A stretch of DNA of 64,000 nt, from positions 124,001-188,000 of the forward strand of contig LVLI01000194.1 in assembly GCA_001687465.1 (NCBI GenBank), given 5' to 3'. Under the pieces are notes generated by a model that was given only the letters and a program-made list of their open reading frames with translations, was not told the DNA's origin and did no database searches. Made by a program: the position numbers and the translations under genes. Positions 10,146-21,845 of the stretch are shown here, piece by piece. Within the stretch, counting starts at the first letter, position 1, and each line of letters begins with the position of its first letter. Origin of the DNA: Halocafeteria seosinensis (lineage: Eukaryota; Sar; Bigyra; Bicosoecida).

Positions 10146-13100
10146 ATGGCCAGCAACGAACGGGGCTACTCAGAACAGGAGTCCGATATAGAGGGACATG
10201 CCTTTTTACAGGCATTCTCCTCGGGAGGACACGGTTCTGGAGGGATACCACCTATCATGGACGCACGGGCATCAGAATCGTCTGCCTTGCATGATCTCGA
10301 AGGACAGACGTTCGGTAGCCATGATGTAGGAAGGTATATGGAATTGGACAAGCCTTCCGAGAAGCGAGTTCAGTCAAAGGAATGGCATGATGTCGATAAT
10401 ATTGAGCAGGGGAAAGAAGATGGGACACGTTCATTGGTGGGGTGTTGTTGCCGACTAAATGAGGCTTGCCTATTGACCGACTTACAAGGGTGGAAGCGAG
10501 TTTATGAACTGATTAAAATTGGACTAGGTTTGTCATCCTCGGGTCCTGGGTTTGATGGAGCCGACAACTCCATAGAACGTCGTAAAAGCGATGGTAGGAA
10601 AGCGTCGCAAAACAGTGGAGGGTACGACTCCATTGAGAGTTCTGTTCCTTCCGAGGACCGCGATTACAAGTGGGGGCATTGGTGTTGCACGGGTTTGAAG
10701 TTCCGGATCTTCATTGCTACGGTGGCTATCGGGCTGCAGGTGCTCAGGTAAGCGATTTTTTCAGTATTTAGGACTTTAGCTTTGCTCTTGAATTTGTCCT
10801 GGGCCTCCGATATCACAGTGCTTACACTGGATTCAAAGCCGGTATTCAATCTGGACCTGTATTAGAGACGCTTTCCGAGCAACAGTATCACCAGTTTTCA
10901 AAGGAGATCCTAATAATGGCTGTTCTCTATCTGGTTAATTCATTTTCGCTAATTCTTTCTGCGTTTATTGTAAGTTATCGGGCATGAAACGATCTTCATT
11001 GTCATTCATTCCAACAATGCATTCATTTGAGTACAGGGGGAAAGACTGCGTATAGAGTGGCGGCACGTTGTACTAACTAAAATTCACGATCTATACTTTG
11101 GATCCGCGGTTCCTTATTGGCTGAATGGCGGTGCTGTTGGTATCAAAAACCGTAATCATCATGATTCAGACCGTGACGTCAGGGCGAATTTGGACACGGT
11201 TGACCAACGGATCACTCAAGAGTAAGTTTCCGTTTGCAGCAATGGTTCCTAGCACGATGTTTATATATCTGGTTTTATTGCAGTTTGGATTCGTTTACGC
11301 AATACTGCTCTCAGTTGTTATTTGGCCTATTCGATGATCCTTATTCGGCCAGCTCTACGCTAGTATCGCTCGTGCTAAGTGCTACGTTTGTCTCTAATTT
11401 AGGATGGTTTCCTATTATGCTCTCAGTTAGTTTCTTTGCTGTGGCGGTTCTGATAGTAACTCTTCTGACACCTCGGGTATCTCAAGCGACGAAAAGGGCG
11501 GCAAAAGCCATGGGCGATCTCCGATTTGCATTAGCGCGAGTACTAGAGCATGCTGAGAGTGTACTCTTTTGGAAGGGTCAGAAGTTTGAACTTGAGCGAT
11601 TGGACAGGTTGCTACATGTTACATATATCAAGTACATCAGCTTGTACATTTGGCAATTTCTTCTGTCTTCGTGGACTTCTTTTCAAGGCTCATTTCCCGA
11701 AGTGTTGGGACTAATTGCCACTGCAGTTCTCTGTTGGCATTTTAACTCAGGAGTTCACTCAATTTCAGATATCGCTCAGTCAGTAGCTTCCATCAGGGCG
11801 CTAACAGCTGCAATGTGTTTCCTGCCGTCTGTCTTATCCAAAGCCGGGCTCATATTTGGCTACGCACATCGGGTAGGAGCACTGGTGGATATCCTGAGGT
11901 CTCGTCTTCGAGAAACGCCCCCCAGTCAAACAAGCGAGCCTCGTATTAAGGGGCACAGTGGCTCCACACTGTGCTCACATCCGGAAGGTACGACTTCCGA
12001 AGCCGCGACGGTTTCCACTGAGTCATTGGTCTCTGTCTCGGGATTATCCCTTGTAATTGGGTCGGAGGAAGAAACGGTTTTGCGCATCGGTCCTGTCAAT
12101 TTCACTGTTGAAAGATACCGTCACACGCTTATAGAAGGTCCCAGTGGCTGCGGCAAGAGCACCTTGTTGCGAGCTATAGCGGGACTAGTGCCTTCTGCCG
12201 CGAACTGTATCCGTTTTAGCACTGACGCACGAAGAGAAAACCACGTCTTTTTGTCGCAAAGGGTATATCTTCCTTCGCATTTGTCTTTGCGAGACTTAAT
12301 TCTTTATCCGCACCGACAAAAGTCTGAGCCTTCAGTGAGTACTAACCCGGAAGGAACCGTCACCTCTGGAAGGTCTACGACGCCATTACTGGAAGAACTA
12401 CCGAGAAGCAACAACAGTATTGCACATACAGATGTAGAGACTCCCACTGACATGGAGATGTTATATCTGTTGTATGCGTTAGGGTTTAAAAGACTTCTTT
12501 CATCGCTTGGAGAATGCTCTCATAGCTGTGATAGTAACATGAGTGACTACGTCCCGCGGTGGGCTCCCTTAAGTTTATGGTCATACATTGAGGAGACGTG
12601 TGAGATGTCATTTGCGGAATTCAGGCAATACTTTGGCGAGAGAGACGTGGGTGCATTCTTAGACGGTCGGAGAAGTTGGAACACCATTCTGAGTGTAGGT
12701 GAGCAGCAGAGACTATTGCTGGCACGGTTGCTATGGCAGCGACCTACCGTTGCCTTCCTAGACGAAAGCACTAGCGCAATGAATGATGCAATGGAAGTCC
12801 ACTGCATCGAGCTGTTGAAGCGAGCTGGTATTACTTTGGTGTCCGTGGGCCATTCCCGAACCTTACGGGCTTTCCACAAGCAGCTACTTAAAATGACACC
12901 GATAGAAGAAAGTTCACGAGAAATGTTTGTCCGATGTAGAGTGTCTCAACTTTCCCAAGAGGAGGAGCCATCAGGCACGGGAAACATTTTGTCGACGAAA
13001 ACGGCCGATATGGCAAGTCCCGAACATACACGAGGATTGGGTCATGAAAGGATTGCGTCTTCAAAGCACAAATATAGTGCGTTTGGGATAGAGTTTTGGA

Positions 13101-14884
13101 GAAGACTGTGTCCGCTTCTGACAGTATTACTTCGAAGAGAAAAAATCCGTACTCTGATAACGCTTATGTTAGCCGTTGGGATCAATGTCACATTGGCGTT
13201 TGTGACAGTGAAAAATGCTGTGCTACCAGGTCAGATTTTTGAGTCTATCAATGAAGGCAATTGGGAATCTACGTGGAAACTCATCACCCTTGCTACTATT
13301 ATATATTTTGTTGCAGCTGTGCTTGGAGCCGCTGCCCGCTCCGTGGGCAGCGCCATTACAATAATGTGGTATCGAAAGCTTGTTGGAAATGTCAATCAGA
13401 AGCTTTTGGAAGGAAATGCCGCTATTGAGGCCACAGCTCCAAGAAGTGATGTTACTGAAACGTTGTCGGTCGATGATATGAGAAGTTTAGACCAAAGAGT
13501 GATAGCGGACACGTTTGAGATGACACATACTGTGGGCACCATCCTATTTGGAGCGAGAGGACGAATTAGTCTGCTTCAGGTCTTCTTCACGTGCATAACA
13601 CTTTCTGTCAAAGCGTCCCAATACGGCTGGCTTCCGTTGGTTTTGTGCATGACATATACGTTAGTTACAAGTGCCGTGGTCGCTTGGCTTGTGCTACCAA
13701 TTGCTCATTGGGTGTATACCAGGAATACATGGGAAGGACGGTTTCGCACAGTACATACGACGATTCGGGAATATAGTGAACAAATTGCATTCTATTTTGG
13801 GGAAAAGAGAGAATATTATGCTGCCGAAAATACCTTCCGTTCCTTGAAGAGAGTATACCTTCGTTTGATAAATGCGGAGTTTTGGCCAGTACTGGTCGAT
13901 AAGGTGGCAGCTTTATCGGGTACTACTGCTGCATATGGTTTTCTTGCTGTCGGACTAATCGTTACGTCTCAGTTGGGTTCACATGCTGCAAATGCAGGGA
14001 CTATTACCTCAGCAGTTGGTGTTTTAATTTCCCTTAACCTGTACCTGGGATCTTTACCGGATTACTTGACTCATGTAGCCGAGACCTCTGGTCTGGTGTA
14101 CAGAGTGAGTGAATTAATCCAACGTTTGGACCAGCGCGGAAGTAGAGACGATCATGCAATTTTGAAACCTACGGATTCTAAACTTGTTGATGCCACTGAT
14201 TTGGCATGTCGTACCCCTCAAGGGCAAGAAATTCTTCGCAACATCAATTTTTCGGTAGAGGAGGGAGAACCACTCTGGATTCAAGGCTCTACGGGGTGTG
14301 GTAAGAGCTCGTTGCTGCGTTTGCTGGCAGGTATATGGAAATGCGACAGAGGCAAAATATCATGGCATCCGAAACTATCAGAAAGTTCACGGATCCAAGT
14401 TGTCTTTGTGCCCCAACGGCCATATACTTTTAGTGGTTCTCTTAGAGAGAATATCCTGTATCCTGACCATTATGTGCTTGGTAGCCGAAGACGTCAACAT
14501 TGTGGGGAAGTGTTGATTGACATGGGGACAATGGGTCCTTCGGATTTGACTGATTGGCCAGCACATTCTAAGCCGTTTTCCGAAGAACGACTACGCACTG
14601 TTTTGCATCATGTAATGCTGGATACATACTGCCATCGCATGGACGAAGTAGCCGACTGGCCGACACAGCTTAGTCTTGGTGAGCAGCAAAGACTGGCATT
14701 CGCTCGTGTCCTATTACAACAACCAGTGCTCGTCTTTCTTGATGAGGCAACTTCGGCCTTGGATACCGTAGCCGAGCAACAGTGTATGAAGAGCCTATCG
14801 ATGGCTAATATCTCTTATGTGAGCATCGGCCATCGCAATTCTTTGAAGTCTTTCCATACAAAAGTCTTTCGACCTGATGAGTAG
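10146..14884 (+). CDS. Full-size ABC transporter, ABCD (SbmA/BacA-like) type
   Basis: Four exons (10146-10747, 10819-10969, 11037-11221, 11284-14884) give about 1512 residues with two TMD-NBD halves. A hydrophilic N-terminus of about 190 residues precedes the first membrane domain. The first TMD carries the ABCD-type block NLDTVDQRITQ / DLDSFTQYCSQLLFGL, with ERLRIEWRHVVL before it. NBD1 has Walker A GPSGCGKST, signature LSVGEQQRLLLARLL and Walker B VAFLDEST. NBD2 has Walker A GSTGCGKSS, signature LSLGEQQRLAFARVLL and VFLDEATSALD. LSxGEQQR signatures and this TMD are typical of peroxisomal acyl-CoA transporters (ABCD, plant PXA1/CTS) and of the plastid/cyanobacterial ABCD2 branch. Peroxisome versus plastid location cannot be decided here. 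The start is the ATG at 10146, since the codon at 10119 is GTG. Confidence 0.88.
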
Positions 14885-14951
14885 TCCAACACTAGATAAC
14901 CAATTAGGCTATATCTTACGGTACATGTGTCTTCAGCCTTTTTAACCTACT

Positions 14952-15345
14952 GACGAGTGTGGTTTATAGTGTGGATAGCAACTGCACCATCGAAGTTACA
15001 TTGGATATCAAAGAGCATTCTAGAGTCCGCACTGACTCGGCTCTTGCCAAGAGCTCCTGGTAAAATATGAGCAAACGTCTCCTCGGTTTCAGAGAGAACA
15101 GGTTTCACAAGGCTTCTCATTTCATTGTAATAGAAACAGATAACTACGGACGAGTGTAGTTTATAGTGTGGATAGCAACTGCACCATCGAAGTTACATTC
15201 GATGTCAAAGAGCATTCTAGAGTCCGCACTGACTTGGCTCTTGCCAAGAGCTCCTGGTAAAATATGAGCAAACGTCTCCTCGGTTTCAGAAAGAGCAGTT
15301 TTCACAAGGCTTCTCATTTCATTGTAATAGAAACAGATAACTTGC
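14952..15345. repeat. 197-bp direct tandem duplication
   Basis: Two copies of about 195 bp (14952-15148 and 15149-15345) start with GACGAGTGT and end with GAAACAGATAACT. They differ at only about ten positions, so the duplication is recent. On the minus strand both copies keep the same long open frame with mostly conservative changes (see the 15144-15356 entry). Confidence 0.9.
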
Positions 15346-15356
15346 AGTTCACACAT
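15144..15356 (-). CDS. Short reading frame in duplicated unit, product unknown
   Basis: Minus-strand frame of 70 codons from ATG (15356) to TAG. The peptide includes YYNEMRSLVKTALSETEETF and DSRMLFDIECNFDGAVAIHT. The downstream repeat copy keeps an equivalent frame (NEMRSLVKPVLSETEETF, MLFDIQCNFDGAVAIHT) to its own stop near 14954. Codons in both copies look constrained, but no upstream exon or known family was recognised. It may be a small gene plus a truncated copy, or duplicated 3' exons of a gene whose 5' part I cannot see. Chance conservation through recent duplication is also possible. Confidence 0.35.
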   Translation of the reverse strand: MCELQVICFYYNEMRSLVKTALSETEETFAHILPGALGKSQVSADSRMLFDIECNFDGAVAIHTINYTRP

Positions 15357-15751
15357 CGCAATTGATTTTACGCATACGCTGTTTTCCCGAACGACATAGT
15401 TACTCCGGGCTGCCGAACTTCGGTGGTCTCTTAGCGTTGAACCACCGACACTCCATTGGTGTACCTTCGAAGAAGATGCGCTTCAATCAACTTCCTGCTG
15501 AGACCGGTAAGGACACTATGCACGTATAGAAGCGACATTAAGTTGGACGCCCGAATCGGAGAACAATTCGCACGGGCAGAGAGGACTGACCAATGAACGT
15601 GCCATGTACGATGAAGACAATCCAGGAATCCAAATCGGTGGTAATGGTCCTATGGACAGCCCACCAACTGCCTCCAGTAATCAGTTAACCGATCATACGT
15701 GAAATCAGGCAGAGGAAAGAAGGGGAAAAATATGTTACCGTTGCATGGCGT

Positions 15752-17709
15752 TCAGCGTTCGGTGAGAGTCAACGCCATCTCCAATACAGTTTCTGGCAAT
15801 CGTTTTGAGTCTACCTCGATTTGCTCTCCTGTGGTCATATTTTTTACCGATGCGCAGTTATTTCTTATCTCGTCGGTTCCAACAAGAACAAGCAATTGAA
15901 CATTCAAACGATTAGCCACCTGAGCATAAAAGCGCACACAGATACAAACACGTAGTTGTATTTCATACGACTCACTGACACTCACTTTTAGCTGTTTCTG
16001 CACTAGTTCTGTGCTTTCCGAGCATATTATTTCGGTATTGGTAAGTTCTGGACAATCGGAGAGTGTAGAGAGCGCCAACGTTCTAAGTTCTTGAGCAAAA
16101 GAAAACACTGCGGTGTCGACCTCTACAAGCTCAGACTCCGTTGTTTGGCGGTGTTTTACCCCTGCTACGAATATCACGGGACGAGATGACTGACAGAGGT
16201 CTTGATGGCATAATAGTCTCAGACGATCAGTTCCAGCAGCCCAACCTGCGAGAAACAGAACAGAAGACGAGTGTATGGAGAGTCGGGATCCCCGAAACAG
16301 CATGTCAGCTTACCGATTCCTCCTAGGGGAGGACCCTTCTCGGAGCCTCCTGCAGAAAGTTCATACCTCCCTCCGGCTAGCACAGTATTTGCCTTTCCAA
16401 GGAGGTTTCCCTCCACACACTCTCTCTCAGTGAACTCGAACACTGTTTCGGAGTAGTAGTCCTGCAGAATAAGAATCTATCTGTAAAGCCTGAGAATGCA
16501 ATCCGTCATATTAGAGAACCTACTAATCCTCTAACTAGTTGAGAATCGACTCTTATCGGAATGTCTAACGAAGCCTCAATTAGCTTGTGAACATATTCGA
16601 ATCTGTCCCTAGAGTCTTTTGACAAAAACTGATCGAGAGTTGGAGCATTACGCAAGACTCTTTGATCTGCTTCACTCTTCGAATCGACAATCCGTAAGAC
16701 TTTACCATCAGTCAATCTGCCTAAACTACATAAAACGTGATTTGCGCACCATTCATTTCTGAAATCCCTCTCACACTTACCTTCTTTGAGAGTCTTCCGA
16801 TAGCAGGTGCTCTCTAGGGGCCAAGAATTCCTTGAGGCAATTCTCGTACTGCTCGCGGGAACAGGAATCACCGAGAGAATTGATCCTGAGTTCCACCGAT
16901 TCTGTCAGCCCCATTTCGTTGAGACACATGTAGGCGGAGGAGATGGACTCAGCATCCATGCTAGGCTGCTGCGTTCCTAAAATCTCCACTCCTGGGAAAC
17001 CAACGCAATAATCTCAGCGAAGCAGGTGCAAAGTACGATGACGGCGTTCTTACCGAACTGATTAAATTGACGATACCGGCCCTTTTGCGGTCGCTCGTAA
17101 CGGAACATCGGACCATTGTAATACAATTTCAGTGGCTTCGTTTCAGTGAACAAGCGGTTCCCCACCATTGCTGCTCGTGCTATAGCTGAATATACCAGGA
17201 ACAGCCAATCGCCGTCGCCCCGAATGTACAGAGTGAGTCAGGTTGGTTCTAGTGCTTTACGGTACATGCAGGTACATACATGCTGTATTTTCTGGTCTCA
17301 AAGATAATGACTCCCCGGAACGCGACGAGAACGTATACATTTCCTGCAGCGTAGTCAGCCATACAGTAGGAGGTCCTCAACCCGTGAGAGATTCTAGAGA
17401 GCCAAACTATCTGGGAAGAGTCCTTCCGATGCGCGCCGTACCTTGTTCACGACATCTGAATCAGTCCCTAAAGTGCTCGTGAAGACATCTGTGAATTCCA
17501 CGACGGGGGTCTCAATCTGTCCGACAGTTTAAACGCACGGTTATGGACGCCCAAATTAACTCATCCAGGGAATACACATACTGGTCGAAATCCACATAGT
17601 TTGACAACTTTCTCCATGGTCCTCTCTATGGCCTGTCTTTGCCGAAGTTCGTCTGGCCAGTAGTCCTTCATCCCCCGGACTGGTTGGCACCGACGTAAAG
17701 CTGCATTCA
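15752..17709 (-). CDS. Histidyl-tRNA synthetase
   Basis: Class II aminoacyl-tRNA synthetase that charges tRNA-His. About nine exons read in frame from ATG at 17709. N-terminal [20 protein letters not shown]; exon 2 [12 protein letters not shown]; then [19 protein letters not shown] (motif 1 region); motif 2 in [58 protein letters not shown]...[14 protein letters not shown] (motif 3); and a C-terminal anticodon-binding domain ([29 protein letters not shown]). The style is bacterial/organellar rather than the eukaryotic cytosolic form, but no strong transit peptide is visible on the short N-terminus. Whether it serves cytosol or organelles is unresolved. Intron positions were chosen by restoring the conserved motifs. 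Confidence 0.9.
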
Positions 17710-18132
17710 TTGTACCTAGCCCTACTACTACCAATATGACTTCTACATGTACGTCAACAAATTGACAGTCAATCCGTGGGCGTCATGAGTGGTGATGTAC
17801 TCAGTCTAGATTGCGTTTGTGAAGCTGCTACAAGTCACCTACCATTCACTGAAAGGGCATGCTTACAATACAGATTGCATTCGGAATGTGTGAACACAGG
17901 TCGGATACCAGGTGAACCGTAGTTTGGTGTGTGCGTGTTTCGGGTGGTTGTGTATGGATCTTCTGGACAGTACCACCGGAAGATTTCTGGGTAGCTTACG
18001 GGGTGTTGCTGTATGTTGTCTACTCTATGGCTTGATTCGTTGCTCTCACAATTTTGTTTCTCTTGAGAATCCTTCTTAGTTCCGTCTTCTGATGTCTCCT
18101 CCCGTTTTATCCGAATGCGTATTGGGGTTGTC

Positions 18133-19257
18133 CTATTCGTTGGCTTCCGGATGGAGATACGCACGTGATTCAGCCGCGCGGGCCGCAGTCGCACAATACG
18201 GACATCGATCCAGGTATGCTTGCGTTGGGTTTTTGCAGTGTTGGCACACAACCATTTGGCCGCAGTCCCACAAAAAAATGTGCATCCGTTGACGCGTTTC
18301 GAAGCAGACGATGCACACGCGTTCGGGAAAGGGTGTGTCCCGTGGACATTGTGACCGCCCTCCTCCTCTTCAGTGTGAGACGACGGTCGCGCTGTCTGGT
18401 GTCGGCGATGAGAGTACAAGTTCGGTTTGGTCCTCCCGACCGTTGCGTACACGACTCCAAATTGCGTCCCCAGGGATGACAACATCTTCCTTGAAGCAGA
18501 TGCGCGGAAACCCGCAAGTGTAAAATCATAACCAGGACCACTTGTCGCGACAGTACAAGTAGCAAAACACCAAATATATGATCATATATCCTCCAAATAT
18601 GCTACCACAAAACAAAGTATCCAGCAACTCATCGTTGTCCTCTTCCTCATTTCGAAGCGCGTCGTTGAGAAAAAGACATCCGGCAAAGTATCCGCCCAGA
18701 AGCGAGAACGTGGTTGCTTGCACACCGTAGACTTTAAACAGGGAGGCATCTGTGTACGGGACAGCACGAATCCAGCTCTTGGGGCAGCACGCCACACAGA
18801 CGAGGACTAACGAAGCCCACAGAGCAGTCGCAACAACTCAACCATGGCGTGGAAAGGCGTTTACAAGCAAGCGCCAGTACCACGGTCGGTAGACCTGTCA
18901 CGAAAACAAACAGCACGAATTCTATCCATACTCCGTGGCAAAAACAAAGACGGAGCACATTGCGGCATCGACGTGCCCGTCGACCCTAAGGTGTTAGATT
19001 AGTTAAAAATATAAAAGAAGTTATTGAAGAAATATCTTACGTAATGGGTATTTGTGTGGTTGCCTTCGGATTCCGGGCTCCAAGCCGGGACGACAAACAA
19101 TTCGTTGCCTTCACGGACGACTTTTCCGTCGGCTGACACCGCTTCTTTGGAGGCTAGTATGAAGTGATTTAGGAGTGAATTGTCCCTACCTCTTTGGATA
19201 GATCGATAGGAAATTGTCTTCCCTCTATGCTGCAGTGATCGGATTAGTGTATAACCT
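18133..19257 (-). CDS. Putative membrane RING-finger protein (model uncertain)
   Basis: Minus-strand frames suggest an N-terminal soluble segment (about 19257-19040, DNSLLNHFILASKEAVSADG), membrane segments (about 18985-18905 and 18842-18526, with FVLFVFVT, VATALWASLVLVCVACC, TTFSLLGGYFAGCLFL and GSIFGGYMIIYLVFCYLYC), and a C-terminal RING at 18330-18190. The RING is CIVC, then DCGQMVVCQHC, then CPYC; glutamine replaces the usual zinc-binding histidine. Membrane plus C-terminal RING recalls MUL1/SP1-type ubiquitin ligases, but the resemblance is weak. The membrane and RING parts share one frame, interrupted by TGA codons near 18526 and 18374. A long intron, two genes, or error could explain this. 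The 5' start codon was not found, and the segment abuts the divergent reductase gene. Confidence 0.4.
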
Positions 19258-19281
19258 TATAGAAAAGGAGTAGGAAGCAAA

Positions 19282-21658
19282 ATGCTCGGAGCGTTTGTCG
19301 TCGCAACTTCGTCTGAATCGGAAGACGATTCAGCCTCTATGGAGATAGAAATCGACGCATGGACAGGAGGGATTTTCCTCTTGGTCGTAGCTCTCGTTGT
19401 TATATGGTTTCTGAAGCCAAAGCCCCCGGAGACGAACAACGAATCGGCGCTGGATGCGCAGCGCAACCGAATGTAAGTGCTTGCTTACGTCAGCCGTGCG
19501 TAGGCGTATACGCGGTCTCTGATTGCATTCTTGGTCAATTTTGGTTGTCATGTGGAATTAAATATACGCCCACAGGTCTAGTACGGGGAGCGAGCTTGAC
19601 CATGATGACGGGACGGAACGAGTAAGTGCATCTCTGGCGCAGTATGCACCCTGAGATGTATATGATTCTGAGTCTGGTTCACCCTCTCTTTGGACACAGA
19701 CACCGATATCCATTTACTATGGGTCTCAGACGGGAACGGCGGAGGGCTTTGCGAAGACACTGTCGAAAGAAGCAAAACGGCATGGATTCAAGGGTCAGCC
19801 TGTAGATTTGGACGAATTTGACCCGGAGAAACTAAAGCAAGAAAACGCCGCGATATTCCTTATGGCAACATACGGGGAGGGTGATCCTACGGATAATGCC
19901 ATGACGTTCCATTCCTGGCTCATTGACAAAAAAGGGGATCTTCAAGGAAATGAATTGGAAAACTTCAACTTCTGTGTGTTTGGTTTGGGAAATCGCCAGT
20001 ACGAGCACTTTAACCAAATGGGCAAAGTTGTGGACCGACGGTTGGAAGAATTGGGAGGAACAAGGCTGTATGAGCGTGGAGAAGGTGATGATGATGGAGA
20101 TATTGAGGAAGACTTTGAGTCGTGGAAAGCAGAAATGTGGAACGCCCTTGTAGATAAACTTAGGGGGGGTGACGAAGCGGACAAAGGAGAGGAAGAAGAC
20201 AATGCAGGTGGCTTACCGCCACTCCCTGAGCAAGAATGGAAAGTGGTTCGTATTCCACCTCCGAAACCGCTGCCCGTGGGATATCCGGCAGATCCGTCGG
20301 AGGACACGAAATCATCGAATAGCTCATCCTTGGAAGTGCACAAAATTGATTTGTCCTCCAGGCACTACTTTACTTCGTACGACGCAAAAGTCCTTTCGAA
20401 TAAGGAACTGCGGCAGCAGCCGACCGAAGAATCATCTACGAAGCATTTAGAGATCTGCATTAAGAATTTACCAGTCGAATACGATACAGCAGATAATCTT
20501 GGCGTTCTACCCGAAAATTCTCCAGAAGTCGTCGAGAATCTTTGCCAGTGGATAGACTTGGACCCAGACCAATGGATAAAATTAGAACCAGCAGGATCTG
20601 GTGAAGAGGCGGAACAGCGTGCGAAACGACCGATATTTCCGACTCCGTGCACTGTGCGCACCGCTCTACTCCGATACTGTGACCTACATGGACCTCCCCG
20701 GAAGAATCTCCTGGGGAAGTTGGGCCATTTTGCAACGAAATCATCTGACAAGTCCGCTTTGGCAGAATTGGCGTCGTCAGCAGGGAAGCACGCTTTTCAT
20801 GATTATGTCCATGGGCAGCAGAAGAGTGTATGGGAAGTTTTCCAGGATTTTCCAAGTATTCGTATACCTTTGAATCCCCTTCTTGAGTATCTTCCGCGAC
20901 TACAGCCTCGGTATTACACCATAGCGAGTTCATCTAAGGTTCACCCTGAGCGAATTCACCTTGCGGTTTCTATGATTCATTCGGAAAAGCCTGGATCTGA
21001 CCCCTCGAGGGTATTGAAAGGTGTATGCTCAACATATATGGCGAATCAGCAACCTCCACCTACGCAAAATGGGAAGCGGTTGGACGCACCGGTTCAGAAT
21101 GGGAAACACAAGAAGAGTGAAGGAGAGAGGAAGGCATGGCCTACGATGAAGATTTTTGTTAGGCCATCGACCTTCTCGTTACCAGATGACCCTTCTCGAC
21201 CGGTAATCATGATTGGCCCTGGAACAGGCATAGCTCCAATGCGCGCGTTTTTACAGGAGCGTCGATATCAACGACTGCAGAACGGAGCTACAGTGGGTCC
21301 TACGGTTTTATTCTTCGGATGTCGGCGCCGCGATGAAGACTTCATTTACAAAGACGAGTTGGAAGAATTCTACGGGGACGGAACGCTAACGCATTTTTAT
21401 CGAGCGTTTAGTAGAGAAGGAAAAGAAAAAGTGTATGTTCAGCACTTGTTAGAACAGCACGGAGGAGCCATGTGGCCCTTAATCCACGACCAACGGGGAC
21501 ACGTATACGTCTGTGGGGCCACTTCGATGGGTCATGATGTTCATGCCACTCTGGAGAGGATTGTGGAGCAACATGGCAATCGCTCTACTGAGGAAGCAAA
21601 ACAGTATGTCAAGGAATTGGCCAACAATGGTAGATATATCCAAGAGTTGTGGTCATGA
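19282..21658 (+). CDS. NADPH-cytochrome P450 reductase
   Basis: Transfers electrons from NADPH through FAD and FMN to microsomal P450s and other haem proteins; ER-anchored. Three exons (19282-19472, 19576-19621, 19700-21658) give about 731 residues. An N-terminal membrane anchor (GGIFLLVVALVVIWFLKP) is followed by the FMN flavodoxin domain (IYYGSQTGTAEGFAKTL, ATYGEGDPTDNA, GLGNRQYEHFNQMG). The FAD/connecting region has LEYLPRLQPRYYTIASSS and GVCSTYM. The NADPH site has IGPGTGIAPMRAFLQER and FGCRRRDEDFIY. The C-terminus is the canonical RYIQELWS. Length and domain order match the family. An acidic insertion (GDEADKGEEEDN) lies between the FMN and FAD domains. Confidence 0.95.
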
Positions 21659-21845
21659 ACGCATGAAAAGTACCTCCAAAGCGGTAATTTTAGTTGGCTG
21701 CGAGTGTATGATATATCCATACACCCATTGCATGTGTAGATTAATAGAATTCACCTGAAAGTGTCTTTTTGAGTACTACTTCATGGTTTAGAAGCCTGTC
21801 CTTTGATCCAATATACTGTGGTACCTTAACTTTTTACTCTTCGCC

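Noticed and set aside
17835-18485. 216-codon minus-strand frame overlapping the RING
   Set aside because: It is open for a long way, but the RING motif lies in another frame over the same bases. The peptide has no domain, so I treated it as a shadow frame.
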